Assembly (NCBI GenBank): GCA_009711805.1
Contig: VEMX01000004.1
Span: forward strand, 1-64,000
Length of the DNA: 64,000 nt
DNA from: Balneolaceae bacterium
Lineage (GTDB): Bacteria > Bacteroidota > Rhodothermia > Balneolales > Balneolaceae
Reading direction: 5' to 3'
Part shown: positions 1-7,761 of the stretch, one piece after another
How the letters are laid out: each line of letters begins with the position of its first letter
How positions within the stretch are numbered: position 1 is the stretch's first letter
Made by a program: the position numbers and the translations under genes
The notes under the pieces: model-generated
The model's input: the letters and a program-made list of their open reading frames with translations, nothing else
Told to the model about the DNA's origin: nothing
The model's database searches: none

Positions 1-49
1 GTAAGTCGATTCCGCAGTAATATGAATGGATACCCGTATATACGTTCAT
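1..49 (-). CDS. IS110-family transposase, N-terminal end only (cut by window edge)
   Basis: The minus strand from position 49 reads M-N-V-Y-T-G-I-H-S-Y-Y-C-G-I-D-L and then runs off the window. The GID-L stretch a few residues after the start is the first acidic motif of DEDD transposases of the IS110 family. A strong AAGGAGGA ribosome binding site lies just upstream (52-62, minus strand). The leader ending in that site resembles the leader of the second IS110 fragment at 2104-2316: both read ATAACAAA, then a C-rich bit, then AAGGAGGA. Only 16 codons are visible, so the family call rests on this short motif and the shared leader. Confidence 0.6.
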   Translation of the reverse strand, partial: MNVYTGIHSYYCGIDL

Positions 50-260
50 GGTTTTCCTCCTTGGGTTTGTTATGAGTTTTTCCAAGCCGTAATGTACGAG
101 CTGGGAGGAGGCCATGAATAATATCAACCGCATTAACGGCGGACGCAGACGTGGCTTTGATTGAATTTATTGCCAATGATTGTTCAAATGAGTAGCTGAT
201 AAATAGCATGACATAATTTACACATTCTGTAGCATAACGTTGTTTACACTTTTTAGTAGA
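50..260 (-). other. Upstream non-coding end of the IS110-like element
   Basis: No gene is visible. This is the 5' flank of the partial transposase. IS110-group elements carry their bridge RNA gene between the left end and the transposase start, so it may lie here. The minus strand holds a small hairpin around 130-146 (CCGCC/GCGG arms). The element boundary cannot be set from sequence alone. Confidence 0.3.
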
Positions 261-297
261 CTCACCTGGCGTAAGCGTCCGCTTGTGCCACCTCTGC
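261..297. repeat. 37-bp direct repeat, copy 1, with internal palindrome
   Basis: It matches 758-794 at 36 of 37 positions. Inside it, GGCGTAAGCG, then TC, then CGCTTGTGCC form a near-perfect hairpin of two 10-base arms. The two copies bracket the DUF1801 gene. Sequence outside the 37 bases does not match between the copies, so the repeat has sharp edges. Confidence 0.85.
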
Positions 298-362
298 ACC
301 ATTGTTGTAGCACATATAAAATGTGCGAAACATTACATTGATAATTTAAAAACTAAAAAGAA

Positions 363-746
363 ATGGGAAAAAAAGGAGCAATGCCAAACTTCAAGACAGT
401 TGACGATTATATCGCCAATCAAACAGAAGAAGCACAAACAATTTTACGTGAACTAAGAAGTCTAATAAAAGAGGCAGTTCCAGAAGTAGTTGAGATTAAG
501 AATTATAAAGTTCCCTCATTTACTCTTATTCCAGGAACAAAACCGGAACAACAAATGATGATAGTTGCTTATGCTAAATACGTTAGTTTTTATCCTTATC
601 AAGCCACTATAGACCATTTTTCAGACGAGTTAAAAAACTTTGAATTGGGAAAAGGGACTGTAAAGTTCCCATTTAACAAACCTCTACCAAAAGAACTGAT
701 TAAACGCATGGTAATTTTTCGAAAGGAAGAACTATTAGGCAAGTAA
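363..746 (+). CDS. DUF1801 (YdhG/YdeI-like) small protein
   Basis: The 127-residue product has the pattern of DUF1801 proteins. An N-terminal VDDYIANQ segment is followed by amphipathic helices, a K-VPSFTL strand, an aromatic YAKYVSFYP stretch, and a terminal G-G-V-KFPF-KPLP-ELI motif near residues 96-113. Members are small cytoplasmic alpha/beta proteins, some annotated as iron chaperones or linked to stress; their biochemical role is not settled. An alternative in-frame start at 381 gives a protein beginning MPNFKTVDDY, which fits the family better, although the AAGGAG before it is very close (2 bases). The gene stands alone between two 37-bp repeats. Confidence 0.75.
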   Translation: MGKKGAMPNFKTVDDYIANQTEEAQTILRELRSLIKEAVPEVVEIKNYKVPSFTLIPGTKPEQQMMIVAYAKYVSFYPYQATIDHFSDELKNFELGKGTVKFPFNKPLPKELIKRMVIFRKEELLGK

Positions 747-757
747 AAATAAAATAC

Positions 758-794
758 CTCACCTGGCGCAAGCGTCCGCTTGTGCCACCTCTGC
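758..794. repeat. 37-bp direct repeat, copy 2
   Basis: Second copy of the repeat at 261-297, with one difference (T to C). It starts 11 bases after the DUF1801 stop codon. Its internal palindrome (GGCGCAAGCG-TC-CGCTTGTGCC) could also act as a weak transcription hairpin. Confidence 0.85.
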
Positions 795-949
795 TCTGCC
801 ACTAAGCATACCAAATAACATTCGTTAAATTGATCCCTGTAAGGAATAGCATGCACAGCTACCCAGCAGTGTGGTTTATGTCTTAACGCTTCATTACCTC
901 AGCTTCTTCACCCATTGCCCTGAGACGGTGGGGTTGGTTATGGAGTGAA

Positions 950-970
950 AAGGCAGAAGGCAGAAGGCAG
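950..970. repeat. Three tandem copies of AAGGCAG
   Basis: A 7-base unit repeated three times without change, directly abutting the 96-bp palindrome at 971-1066. Confidence 0.8.
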
Positions 971-1066
971 AAAAAAGTTCAATAAACTATTATTCAGCCG
1001 CCCCGCCTTCAGCTAAAATAGCTTTCGGAGGACAGGTTTATTTGAAGGTGTTTATTGAACTTTTTT
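971..1066. repeat. 96-bp long palindromic element
   Basis: The outer arms AAAAAAGTTCAATAAAC (971-987) and GTTTATTGAACTTTTTT (1050-1066) are a perfect 17-bp inverted repeat. The centre holds a nested hairpin (CC-rich arm, AGCTA-AAA-TAGCT, GG-rich arm). The whole can fold as one long hairpin, like a miniature inverted-repeat element or a two-way terminator. No gene is seen in the wider gap 795-1183. Confidence 0.75.
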
Positions 1067-1183
1067 GAGCTAATTAATTGGTTTTAAATGTTTAGACTGG
1101 ATTTTAAGGGTGAAAGACATATTTTTATTGCGTGATGAAATGTTCATCAATACTATGTTATGTTGCTTAAAAATAATTCAATT

Positions 1184-1762
1184 ATGAAAACAAAACTCAT
1201 ACTTCTACTTGTCCTAATATTTACATCTTGTGCTAAGGAAACTCAGCAGAATCAAGAGAGCGATCTTGAAATTGATGAAATTGTAGACATTAGAATTTAT
1301 CCAGAGGATCAAGTACGATTCAACGGAAACATGATCAGTGAATCTGGTTTATTTAGTCATATTCAAAGGCTAAATGTTTCCGAAGGTACAAGAGCGCGAA
1401 TAATTTTTGATGAGAATGTTTCATTTGGCGTCATTACCAGTACCCAAAAACTACTCTATAGAAAAGGAGTTAAACAAATTAATGCCAAAGGTCTTTCTTC
1501 AGAAGAATTTAGCAACTATGATGATCGTGTAATTCACATTGATATACTCAATACGGATAAACTTTTTTTTGAGGGAAATCTACTGCATCCAGAAGATTTA
1601 GAAATCGCATTGAGCAATAAAGACTTACCAGATAACATTGAGTTTATTATTTCTGTAAGTAATGATGCTTCTTTCGGAGCTGTCTATGATGTGCAAAAAT
1701 TATTGGCGCTAAATGATTTTGACAATATCTCGAATCAAGACTTTAAGGAGTATCAGTATTAA
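1184..1762 (+). CDS. Lipoprotein with two ExbD/TolR-like repeats
   Basis: The start at 1184 gives a clean signal peptide, MKTKLILLLVLIFTSC, with a lipobox (FTS|C), so the mature protein is a lipoprotein. An upstream in-frame ATG at 1160 would add eight polar residues before it. Two similar halves follow. Each has a strand like IRIYPEDQVRFNGNMI or IDILNTDKLFFEGNLL, then RIIFDENVSFGVITSTQKLL or FIISVSNDASFGAVYDVQKL, ending in a short turn. The V-FG-V---QKLL pattern resembles the periplasmic domain of ExbD/TolR. No ExbD transmembrane helix is present. The link to ExbD is my inference from pattern. The gene is AT-rich and stands alone. Confidence 0.55.
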   Translation: MKTKLILLLVLIFTSCAKETQQNQESDLEIDEIVDIRIYPEDQVRFNGNMISESGLFSHIQRLNVSEGTRARIIFDENVSFGVITSTQKLLYRKGVKQINAKGLSSEEFSNYDDRVIHIDILNTDKLFFEGNLLHPEDLEIALSNKDLPDNIEFIISVSNDASFGAVYDVQKLLALNDFDNISNQDFKEYQY

Positions 1763-1910
1763 ACTTTCCCGCAACATAACCTCTTTAAAAAGGACATTGT
1801 CAAGGGCACATAGTTTCCCCACCGTAGATGTTACGTTTCTCTAATACTCATTATAGCAAAATGCCGTTTCATCCTCTAATGGCGTGGCCGGTCAGGTGAT
1901 CTTTCCGGCG

Positions 1911-2005
1911 CTACCGGCGTTCCCCCGAAGGGAAGTCGTTGGCTCAAACATCTTTACGGGCTTATTTCTGCCACTCCGGGCAGAACTGTTCCAAACCGTT
2001 GGAAC
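1911..2005 (-). ncRNA. Hairpin cluster at the end of the IS110 remnant (possible guide-RNA relic)
   Basis: Hairpins follow one another closely: GTTCCAA-ACCG-TTGGAAC at 1988-2005, TTCTGCC-ACTCCG-GGCAGAA at 1966-1985, TTCCC/GGGAA at 1920-1934, and a CCGG/CCGG pair around 1911. Such density is unusual for spacer DNA in this genome. IS110/IS1111 elements encode a structured bridge (seek) RNA at one end, so this is a candidate. No promoter or exact ends can be assigned. Confidence 0.3.
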
Positions 2006-2103
2006 CATCCCAGATCTAAAACCGAACCAACAACTCATTGTCCCAATCAAACGGTGCGAGCCTGGCTGCCTGGCGGGGCAGCCGCTCTGTTATGCGCCCG
2101 GGC

Positions 2104-2316
2104 TTATGGGTTGTGGCTATTCCACCAGTCGGCCACCCAGTACCAATAGCTGGTGCATTCCACAACGGCCTGAACCGACTGCCCGAATTGGGAAAAGAAC
2201 CGACCCAGACTCACCGGAGTCGTGGATAGCTTCTGCTCATCCAGTAATTTCCCATTGTCATTGATGGCTACAAGTGTCATATTTCGGCTATGTAAATCGA
2301 TTCTTATGTGAATCAT
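2104..2316 (-). pseudogene. Truncated IS110-family transposase
   Basis: Seventy residues remain of a protein normally over 300 long. The RuvC-like N-terminus with the first acidic residue (IDLHS) and the VVECT motif near residue 52 are intact. The central and C-terminal domains, with the catalytic serine, are absent. It is most likely a decayed copy that cannot transpose itself. Confidence 0.65.
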
Positions 2317-2591
2317 GATGTCCTCCTTAGTTTTGTTATTGGGGAATAACTAATCTAAGTGGGGACATCCTTTTTGTAAAGATCAAGCCCATTAAGCGGA
2401 CAGGCCTCTCCAATTTTTGCCCGCTTCCCTTTTATTAGTTAACCTTTCAGTTGTAACAATTTTCAACACGTTGGCGCCTGCAGCTTATACGCAATGTCGA
2501 TCTTTTTTCTAAACAAAAAATCAGATCGATCGTAAGGAGTCAAATTATTTAGAGTTAATAACAAAATATCATTGCTATCAAAGAAAAAAGA

Positions 2592-3863
2592 ATGATTAAA
2601 ATATTTCTGCTTTCATTATGCCTTATTTTTATCCTTACGAGCGTTGCTACTGCTCAGGAATTAAGTGACGATGAAAACAATATCGCTAAACAAGAATATC
2701 CAACTGAAACTCTTTACAGATTATGGCTTGAATATCAAAAGGATGAAAATTCCTTAGTTAGATTCTATAACTCACTGCCCGGGCAGCATATCATTGAACC
2801 AAATGAAAAGAATCCACATGAAGTTGTTGTAACGTACTTTGCAAAGGGCAATGATGATACTGAATATTTCATGCAGTCTGGCGGGCCGGATTTCTACGGC
2901 TTAAGATTCCGGAAGATCGGTGATAGCCCTTATTACTATTGTACACAGATAGTTCCCAGTGATGCTTGGTTTAATTATGGCATTAATGAATTTAAGCGAT
3001 CAAATTCTTCGAATGAAAGTGACCTCTACCAAACATCTATGAATCATGTATATGATGGCGCAATTATTGGACCTGATGCACCATTATCACAATATGTTAA
3101 TAGTTCGTCAGCTATTCCAAAAGGAGAACTTAGGGATGAAAGCTTGTTCAGCAAATTTATGGGTGAAGAACGAAAGTTGATTGTGTATTTACCTCCAGGA
3201 TATTCTAACAAAACAACCTATGATCTCGTTATTCAACTCGATGGCCAGAACTATTTAGGTAATGAGAATAATAGAGAAATTTGGCAGGGATGGACTCCCA
3301 TGCCAACGATACTTGATAACCTGATTGCGGAAAATGATATATCACCAATAATAGGTGTATTCATTATTAATCAGGGTAATCGTTCTGAAGATATGTTAAG
3401 TGAGAATTTCTCTGACTTTATTGCATTAGAGGTATCGTCTTGGGTTACAGAAAATTTTTCTGTTTCAGATTCTTCGAAAATTATAGTTTCCGGGCCAAGC
3501 CGAGCTAGTTTTGCAGCAGCCCAGGCAGCCTATAAGTATCCTGATATTATTAATGGGGTGCTCTCACAGTCTGGTTCTTTCTATTATACGCTTAAGGAGT
3601 CCGAAAACTGGCCTATATATCCTGAATTTGAAGGAAAACTTCTTGATGATTTTAAGAAGTCAGAAAAGCTTCCTATTCAATTTTATCTAGAGGTTGGTCT
3701 GTACGATCTTGGGCTTGGTAGAGTAGGCATGAACCGACAGTTTAGAGATATTCTCGAGCTAAAGGGATATAAGGTGCATTACAATGAGTACAAAGGCGGG
3801 CATTCTCATTTGAACTGGAGACACACTTTATCAACTGGTTTAATGCATTTGTTGAAAAAATAA
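2592..3863 (+). CDS. Secreted Fes/IroD-type esterase
   Basis: The 423-residue protein starts with a signal peptide (about residues 1-22, ending TSVATAQ). Residues 30-150 look like the N-terminal domain of enterochelin esterases. From about residue 170 it is an esterase-D-like alpha/beta hydrolase, with RKLIVYLPPGYS as the entry strand. The nucleophile elbow is unusual, VSGPSRAS (G-x-S-x-A rather than G-x-S-x-G). A candidate aspartate is in EVGLYDLG, and the histidine is in KGGHSHLNWR, a variant of the family's GGH-x-x-x-WR. It may hydrolyse ferric siderophore esters or other esters outside the cytoplasm. No siderophore genes are adjacent. Confidence 0.75.
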   Translation: MIKIFLLSLCLIFILTSVATAQELSDDENNIAKQEYPTETLYRLWLEYQKDENSLVRFYNSLPGQHIIEPNEKNPHEVVVTYFAKGNDDTEYFMQSGGPDFYGLRFRKIGDSPYYYCTQIVPSDAWFNYGINEFKRSNSSNESDLYQTSMNHVYDGAIIGPDAPLSQYVNSSSAIPKGELRDESLFSKFMGEERKLIVYLPPGYSNKTTYDLVIQLDGQNYLGNENNREIWQGWTPMPTILDNLIAENDISPIIGVFIINQGNRSEDMLSENFSDFIALEVSSWVTENFSVSDSSKIIVSGPSRASFAAAQAAYKYPDIINGVLSQSGSFYYTLKESENWPIYPEFEGKLLDDFKKSEKLPIQFYLEVGLYDLGLGRVGMNRQFRDILELKGYKVHYNEYKGGHSHLNWRHTLSTGLMHLLKK

Positions 3864-4203
3864 AACATAACAATACGTTTTTCCTAAGGAGTCCTTCGGA
3901 CAAATCGGGCGCTCTGAATGCTCGGGACAGGCTGGACGGGGTTCGATCGAAACTTGATTGCAAGAATTTAATTTCGCTACTTCAACCAAATCATAATCCC
4001 CACCCGTTTAAGCGCGGGCCGTTATGCTTCTCATTTACTTCCCTTTTTCTCTCTTTTAGTCCTTTCCTTTATAAATTTCACTCAGTTTCTTAGCTCCCTG
4101 CCCAAGGCATGGCTACGGCAAAACAACCAATCTAAAATTAAGAACAAACAGCTTTGCGGTATTTGAGAAATAACCCGTACCTTTAGCGCTAAATTGAGGT
4201 AAT
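3864..4203. other. Gene-free spacer with attC-like ends
   Basis: No convincing gene. A small hairpin, GTCC-TTC-GGAC, lies near 3892-3902. An ACATAAC heptamer sits right after the esterase stop, and a GTTATGC heptamer at 4021-4027, about 150 bases later, is nearly its complement. This spacing recalls integron attC sites, but internal arm pairing is weak. Confidence 0.3.
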
Positions 4204-4617
4204 ATGAACATCACCATAGAACAGACGAACGGGCCCTTTGATTTTGAGGCCAGGAATGAAAGTGGGGCTGTGTTTCCGATTACTGCTTCTGAGAAAGTGG
4301 GCGGATCGGGCAAAGGCTTTCGCCCCATGCAGCTACTGGTTGCAGGGCTGGGCGGCTGTTCATCTATTGATGTCATTAAGATTCTTCAAAAACAACAGCA
4401 GGTAGTTGAGGGATACCGGGTAGAGTTGCAAGCCGAACGGCATGAGGACAAAGTGCCTGCCACTTTCAAAAGTATTACTGTGCATTTTGTGTTGAAAGGC
4501 GACCTTTCCCCAAAGAAAGTTGAGCGGGCTATTTCGTTGAGCCTGGAAAAATACTGTTCAGTAGCTAAAATCCTGGAACCTACCTGCACTATTAATTACG
4601 ATTTCAAAATTCTATAA
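4204..4617 (+). CDS. OsmC-family protein (YhfA-like)
   Basis: The 137-residue protein has the OsmC/Ohr fold signature. An N-terminal beta region contains the PITASEKVGGSGKGFRPMQL motif. Cys52 lies in GLGGCSSIDV at the start of the long helix, and Cys118 in LEKYCSVAK. These two cysteines are the thiol redox pair of the family, used to reduce organic hydroperoxides in Ohr and OsmC. The G-C-S-S-I-D form groups it with the less characterised YhfA branch, so peroxide activity is an inference. It ends 11 bases before metZ and probably shares its transcript. Confidence 0.85.
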   Translation: MNITIEQTNGPFDFEARNESGAVFPITASEKVGGSGKGFRPMQLLVAGLGGCSSIDVIKILQKQQQVVEGYRVELQAERHEDKVPATFKSITVHFVLKGDLSPKKVERAISLSLEKYCSVAKILEPTCTINYDFKIL

Positions 4618-4628
4618 ACTCCCCACCT

Positions 4629-5804
4629 ATGAAGGATAAAGGACAATCCACCCAAGCGATACGAGCACAACTGGAACGATCTCAGTTTAGCGAGCACTCG
4701 GTGCCTATGTATATGACCTCCAGCTATGTATTTGAAGATGCTGAAGAGATGCGGGCCATGTTTGCCAACGAGATTGAAGGCAATGTATACAGCCGGTATT
4801 CCAACCCAAACAAGGCAGAGTTTATACATAAGATTTGTTTGCTTGAGGGAGCTGAGGATGGCTGGGCGATGGCGTCGGGGATGGCCGCTATTTTTTCTAC
4901 CTTTGCCGCATTACTCGACAGCGGGGACGAGGTTCTTTCATCCCGTTCGGTGTTTGGTTCAACACATAAACTGTTTACGGAGATATTTCCCCGGTGGGAT
5001 ATAACCACCAATTATGTATCCATGACGAATTTTGATGAGTGGGAGGATGCCATCACCCCAAAAACAAAAATTCTATACCTGGAGACACCTTCAAATCCTG
5101 CCCTGGATATTATTGATATTGAGATGGTTGGGAAGCTGGCCAAGAAACACAACCTTATCTTTATTGTAGATAACTGCTTTACAACCCCCGTTATCCAGAA
5201 TCCGATTAAATACGGTGCTAACCTGGTGATCCATTCTGCCACCAAGTATATGGATGGACAGGGACGCAGCCTCGGTGGTGTTATCGCGGGTGATGCTGAC
5301 TTGGTTGAGGAAGTAGGAGGGTTTGCACGGCATTCGGGTCCGGCGCTTTCTCCGTTTAATGCGTGGTTGCTTTCAAAGAGCCTGGAGACTTTGCCCCTGC
5401 GTATGGAAAAGCATTCGGAGCAGGCTCTGGAAATAGCTCAGCGTTTAGAGGATCACTCCAATGTAGAGTGGGTTAAATATCCGTTCCTGGAGAGCCATCC
5501 CAATTATGAGACGGCTAAGAAGCAGATGAAGTACGGAGGCGGCATTGTTACCTTTGGTATAGAAGGCGGGCTGGAGGCTGGTCGTGCATTCCTGGATGCC
5601 CTGGAGATGCTTTCGCTCACGGCCAACCTTGGAGATGCACGAAGCATAGCTACACATCCGGCTTCAACCACTCATTCCAAACTCTCGGAAGAGGAACGCC
5701 AGAGTGTAGGGATTACCCAGGGACTGATTCGCATTTCAGTAGGGCTTGAAGATGTGGATGACATCTGGGAAGATATTGACCAGGCTCTCCGGCAGGCGGA
5801 ATAA
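4629..5804 (+). CDS. metZ: O-succinylhomoserine sulfhydrylase
   Basis: A cytosolic PLP enzyme of the Cys/Met metabolism family, 391 residues, the usual length. It should convert O-succinylhomoserine (or the O-acetyl ester) and sulfide to homocysteine in methionine synthesis. The motif VYSRYSNP is at 53-60 and the PLP lysine is Lys206 in HSATKYMDGQGR. The DGQGR continuation is typical of MetZ rather than of cystathionine gamma-synthase. DNCFTTP (181-187) supplies the PLP-ring aspartate. It follows the OsmC gene by 11 bases. No SAM riboswitch is visible upstream. Confidence 0.88.
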   Translation: MKDKGQSTQAIRAQLERSQFSEHSVPMYMTSSYVFEDAEEMRAMFANEIEGNVYSRYSNPNKAEFIHKICLLEGAEDGWAMASGMAAIFSTFAALLDSGDEVLSSRSVFGSTHKLFTEIFPRWDITTNYVSMTNFDEWEDAITPKTKILYLETPSNPALDIIDIEMVGKLAKKHNLIFIVDNCFTTPVIQNPIKYGANLVIHSATKYMDGQGRSLGGVIAGDADLVEEVGGFARHSGPALSPFNAWLLSKSLETLPLRMEKHSEQALEIAQRLEDHSNVEWVKYPFLESHPNYETAKKQMKYGGGIVTFGIEGGLEAGRAFLDALEMLSLTANLGDARSIATHPASTTHSKLSEEERQSVGITQGLIRISVGLEDVDDIWEDIDQALRQAE

Positions 5805-5909
5805 AGAGCGTTGTTCAAGGAAATAAATGCCCTCCCTTTTAGCAAGAGGAAGGACTCGTTGATATACAGGTAGTCAGAACCCTCAATATAAAAGTCCCTT
5901 TTGAGGAGT

Positions 5910-5931
5910 CTCAGGCTTTAATAAGGCCTGG
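5910..5931. repeat. REP-like palindrome, copy 1
   Basis: CTCAGGCTT, a short AT centre, then AAGGCCTG. The same unit, one base shorter in the centre, recurs at 17960-17979. It is palindromic and intergenic in both places. Confidence 0.5.
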
Positions 5932-6064
5932 TATCCCACCGACGCGGCAATCTCCTAAAATATGCCTGGAATCTACATCAACGCTGATCCCGTTAATTGC
6001 CATGAACAGGGAGATCGCCGTGTACTTTCACCTCACCTTGCCGAAGGCACCCCTTATGGGGAAA

Positions 6065-6206
6065 TCCTCTCCTGGAGGAGAGGACTTGTTGGCTACCCAA
6101 TAGATTGTTTACTCACTGTTGAGATTTTGGGATCTATTGAAAAGCTCTCTCCTTTCCCCGTGGGGATGAGGCTTTTATTATTATCCCTCCTCGTCCCGTA
6201 ACGAGG
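6065..6206. terminator. Hairpins between metZ and the converging lipoprotein gene
   Basis: TCCTCTCC-TGGA-GGAGAGGA at 6065-6084 is a perfect 8-bp stem. CCTCGT-CCCGTA-ACGAGG at 6189-6206 sits just beyond the stop of the opposing gene. Neither has a long T run, so they may be weak terminators. The rest of 5805-6211 contains no supported gene. Confidence 0.4.
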
Positions 6207-6211
6207 GAAAG

Positions 6212-6649
6212 TTAAAAATCGGCCACTACTTGTTGAAATTTAACCCAGGTAACAAAACTGGCTGTATCAGCTTGCGAGTTACAGATGGCAGCTTCGAAGC
6301 ATGCATTATGGAAGGCTTTTAATATAGGTTCATCAAAAATTTTATCGGGAGATGACAGAATTCTTTTGTCCAGTATTTCAGCGTCATGGCTTACTATAAA
6401 CTCAATAACAATACGTCCTGTTTTTTTTCCTCTTAATGCTTCAATGGGATACCGGATGTTTTTGCCTACTTCTGGCTTATTGGTTAATACAGGTTTTTTG
6501 AAATTCTCTTTACAAGATTGAGGAGTTGAAAGGGATGCTTCCCAGTTTTTTGTATAAAAAGTAGCATTCGAATTAGAAGCTGTTTTTCCAGAATGACTAC
6601 ATGCTCCGATAAACAATATTAAAATCAGAAGGGTGGATAATTGACGCAT
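6212..6649 (-). CDS. Lipoprotein with TonB C-terminal-like domain
   Basis: It has a signal peptide with lipobox (LFIGAC, Cys17) and 145 residues in all. The second half, beginning RYPIEALRGKKTGRIVIEF and passing through DAEILDKRIL to FDEPILKAFHNA, follows the TonB C-terminal pattern of P-x-x-A-x-x-x-x-x-G-x-V then a V-x-x-x-G/E-I then a helix. TonB proper has an inner-membrane helix and a Pro-rich spanner; both are missing. It may bind a partner in the periplasm. It lies 18 bases after the TPR lipoprotein gene, probably in one operon. Confidence 0.6.
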   Translation of the reverse strand: MRQLSTLLILILFIGACSHSGKTASNSNATFYTKNWEASLSTPQSCKENFKKPVLTNKPEVGKNIRYPIEALRGKKTGRIVIEFIVSHDAEILDKRILSSPDKIFDEPILKAFHNACFEAAICNSQADTASFVTWVKFQQVVADF

Positions 6650-6667
6650 GGCGTGTGGCGTTGGCGG

Positions 6668-7597
6668 TTATTGTTTAGCTAATTCAGCTTCGCTGGCTAT
6701 AAATCCAAAAGAGGCCCAGTTGCCGGCATCGTATACATTCTGCCAAATCTGGTAGGCGCGGTCTTTACGGCCATTGATGTAATGCCAGTTTCCAAGCCCA
6801 TAGCCGAGGGTGGCATTCTCCAGGGCCGTGGCATCATCATCAAGAATATCCTCAGGGGTAAAAACACCTTTAAACACTAACAGGAGCTGATGGTAACTGT
6901 CATTTTCGATGAGCCCCATATCAGCGTCTACCGCCTCCAGCATCTTTCCCGCCTGTACATCATCTCCCATTCTTCTCAGCGACATATAGTACCAGTAAAG
7001 AAAGGCTACCAGCATGTCATCATTTTGAGCAGCCAGTATTCCATTTTCGTAGGCTTCGTTCGCTTTTTTATAATCTTCCTTCAGGTAATGAGCCAGCCCA
7101 AGATGGTACCAGGTATTCGTTTGAAGTGAGCTCAGCGGGGTATTTTGGGGATTCGGGAGCCCATCCTGCTCAATAATATCTTCTTCTCCATTAAATAGTT
7201 CGGCAGCTTTTTCAAAATCTTTGATAGCACGATCAAATTTCCGCAGGGTGATGTAGCGGTGTCCGCGGTGGCGGTACAGTTTGGGTTCAGTTGGAAAATC
7301 TTCGATGGCATCCGAATATATATCGATGGCCGAGCGGTAGTTGCCGTTATAAGCGGCCAGCCGCCCTTGCCAGATCAGGTGTTGTGTGATAAGAGAATCC
7401 TGCAATGCCTGTTTGCTGAGGGAGTCGATACGGGAGACGAGTTCTTCGGGAAGTGTTTGGTTGTCAGAGCGGAGAGAATCGCCCAGCAGAGAGATCGCTT
7501 GAACATTCAAAGGCAATTGTTGGGAAGAAGAGGACTTATTTGTGCAAGAAATAAACAATAATCCAACCAGGATAACACATGCAGTTATAATTCTCAT
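6668..7597 (-). CDS. TPR-repeat lipoprotein
   Basis: The signal peptide ends in the lipobox LLFISC (Cys18). The 309-residue chain contains helical repeats of TPR type. Clear ones are GNYRSAIDIYSDAIEDFP-like near residue 90, a second around 105-135 (RKFDRAIKDFEKAAELF), and a third around 165-195 (LAHYLKEDYKKANEAYENG). TPR proteins mediate protein contacts; no enzymatic motif is visible. It is the first gene of a two-gene minus-strand unit with the TonB-CTD lipoprotein. Confidence 0.75.
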   Translation of the reverse strand: MRIITACVILVGLLFISCTNKSSSSQQLPLNVQAISLLGDSLRSDNQTLPEELVSRIDSLSKQALQDSLITQHLIWQGRLAAYNGNYRSAIDIYSDAIEDFPTEPKLYRHRGHRYITLRKFDRAIKDFEKAAELFNGEEDIIEQDGLPNPQNTPLSSLQTNTWYHLGLAHYLKEDYKKANEAYENGILAAQNDDMLVAFLYWYYMSLRRMGDDVQAGKMLEAVDADMGLIENDSYHQLLLVFKGVFTPEDILDDDATALENATLGYGLGNWHYINGRKDRAYQIWQNVYDAGNWASFGFIASEAELAKQ

Positions 7598-7761
7598 AGC
7601 GATAAGAGGTTTTTTGGAGCTCTGTTTCAGTAGCTCAAATATAATAGAATAAGAGAATTATGTACCATCTATCTTCACGATGCTCTTTTCTTTACAGAAA
7701 GGTGTAGATGTCAGAGAGTTTGAGCCGGTATATGCGATTGTTGAAAATAGATGAAGGTTAA

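Larger units (their letters stand above)
1870..2400 (-). mobile_element. IS110-family remnant with internal deletion
   Basis: The minus-strand frame 2316-2104 encodes 70 residues typical of an IS110 transposase N-terminus: IDLHSRNMTLVAINDNGK, then QAVVECTSYWYW. It is preceded by AAGGAGGA. It stops after WWNSHNP, where a full element would go on for about 250 more residues. A shifted frame stays open for about 30 codons and could be the tail. Beyond it, at 1911-2005, come several tight hairpins, as expected of an element end encoding a guide RNA. The whole span is about 0.5 kb, too short for an active element. Confidence 0.6.

Noticed and set aside
261-794. CRISPR array
   Set aside because: Only two copies of the repeat, 460 bases apart with a gene between them. 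No regular spacer series exists anywhere in the window.
1884-2264. Plus-strand open frame of 126 codons
   Set aside because: It lies antisense to the IS110 remnant and is open only because of its GC-rich hairpins; the composition is Pro- and Cys-rich without a domain.
3890-4203. SAM riboswitch before OsmC-metZ
   Set aside because: I looked for the SAM aptamer consensus upstream of metZ and found no matching core.
5962-6201. 79-codon frame after metZ
   Set aside because: It runs through hairpin-rich spacer, has no ribosome binding site and no protein pattern.
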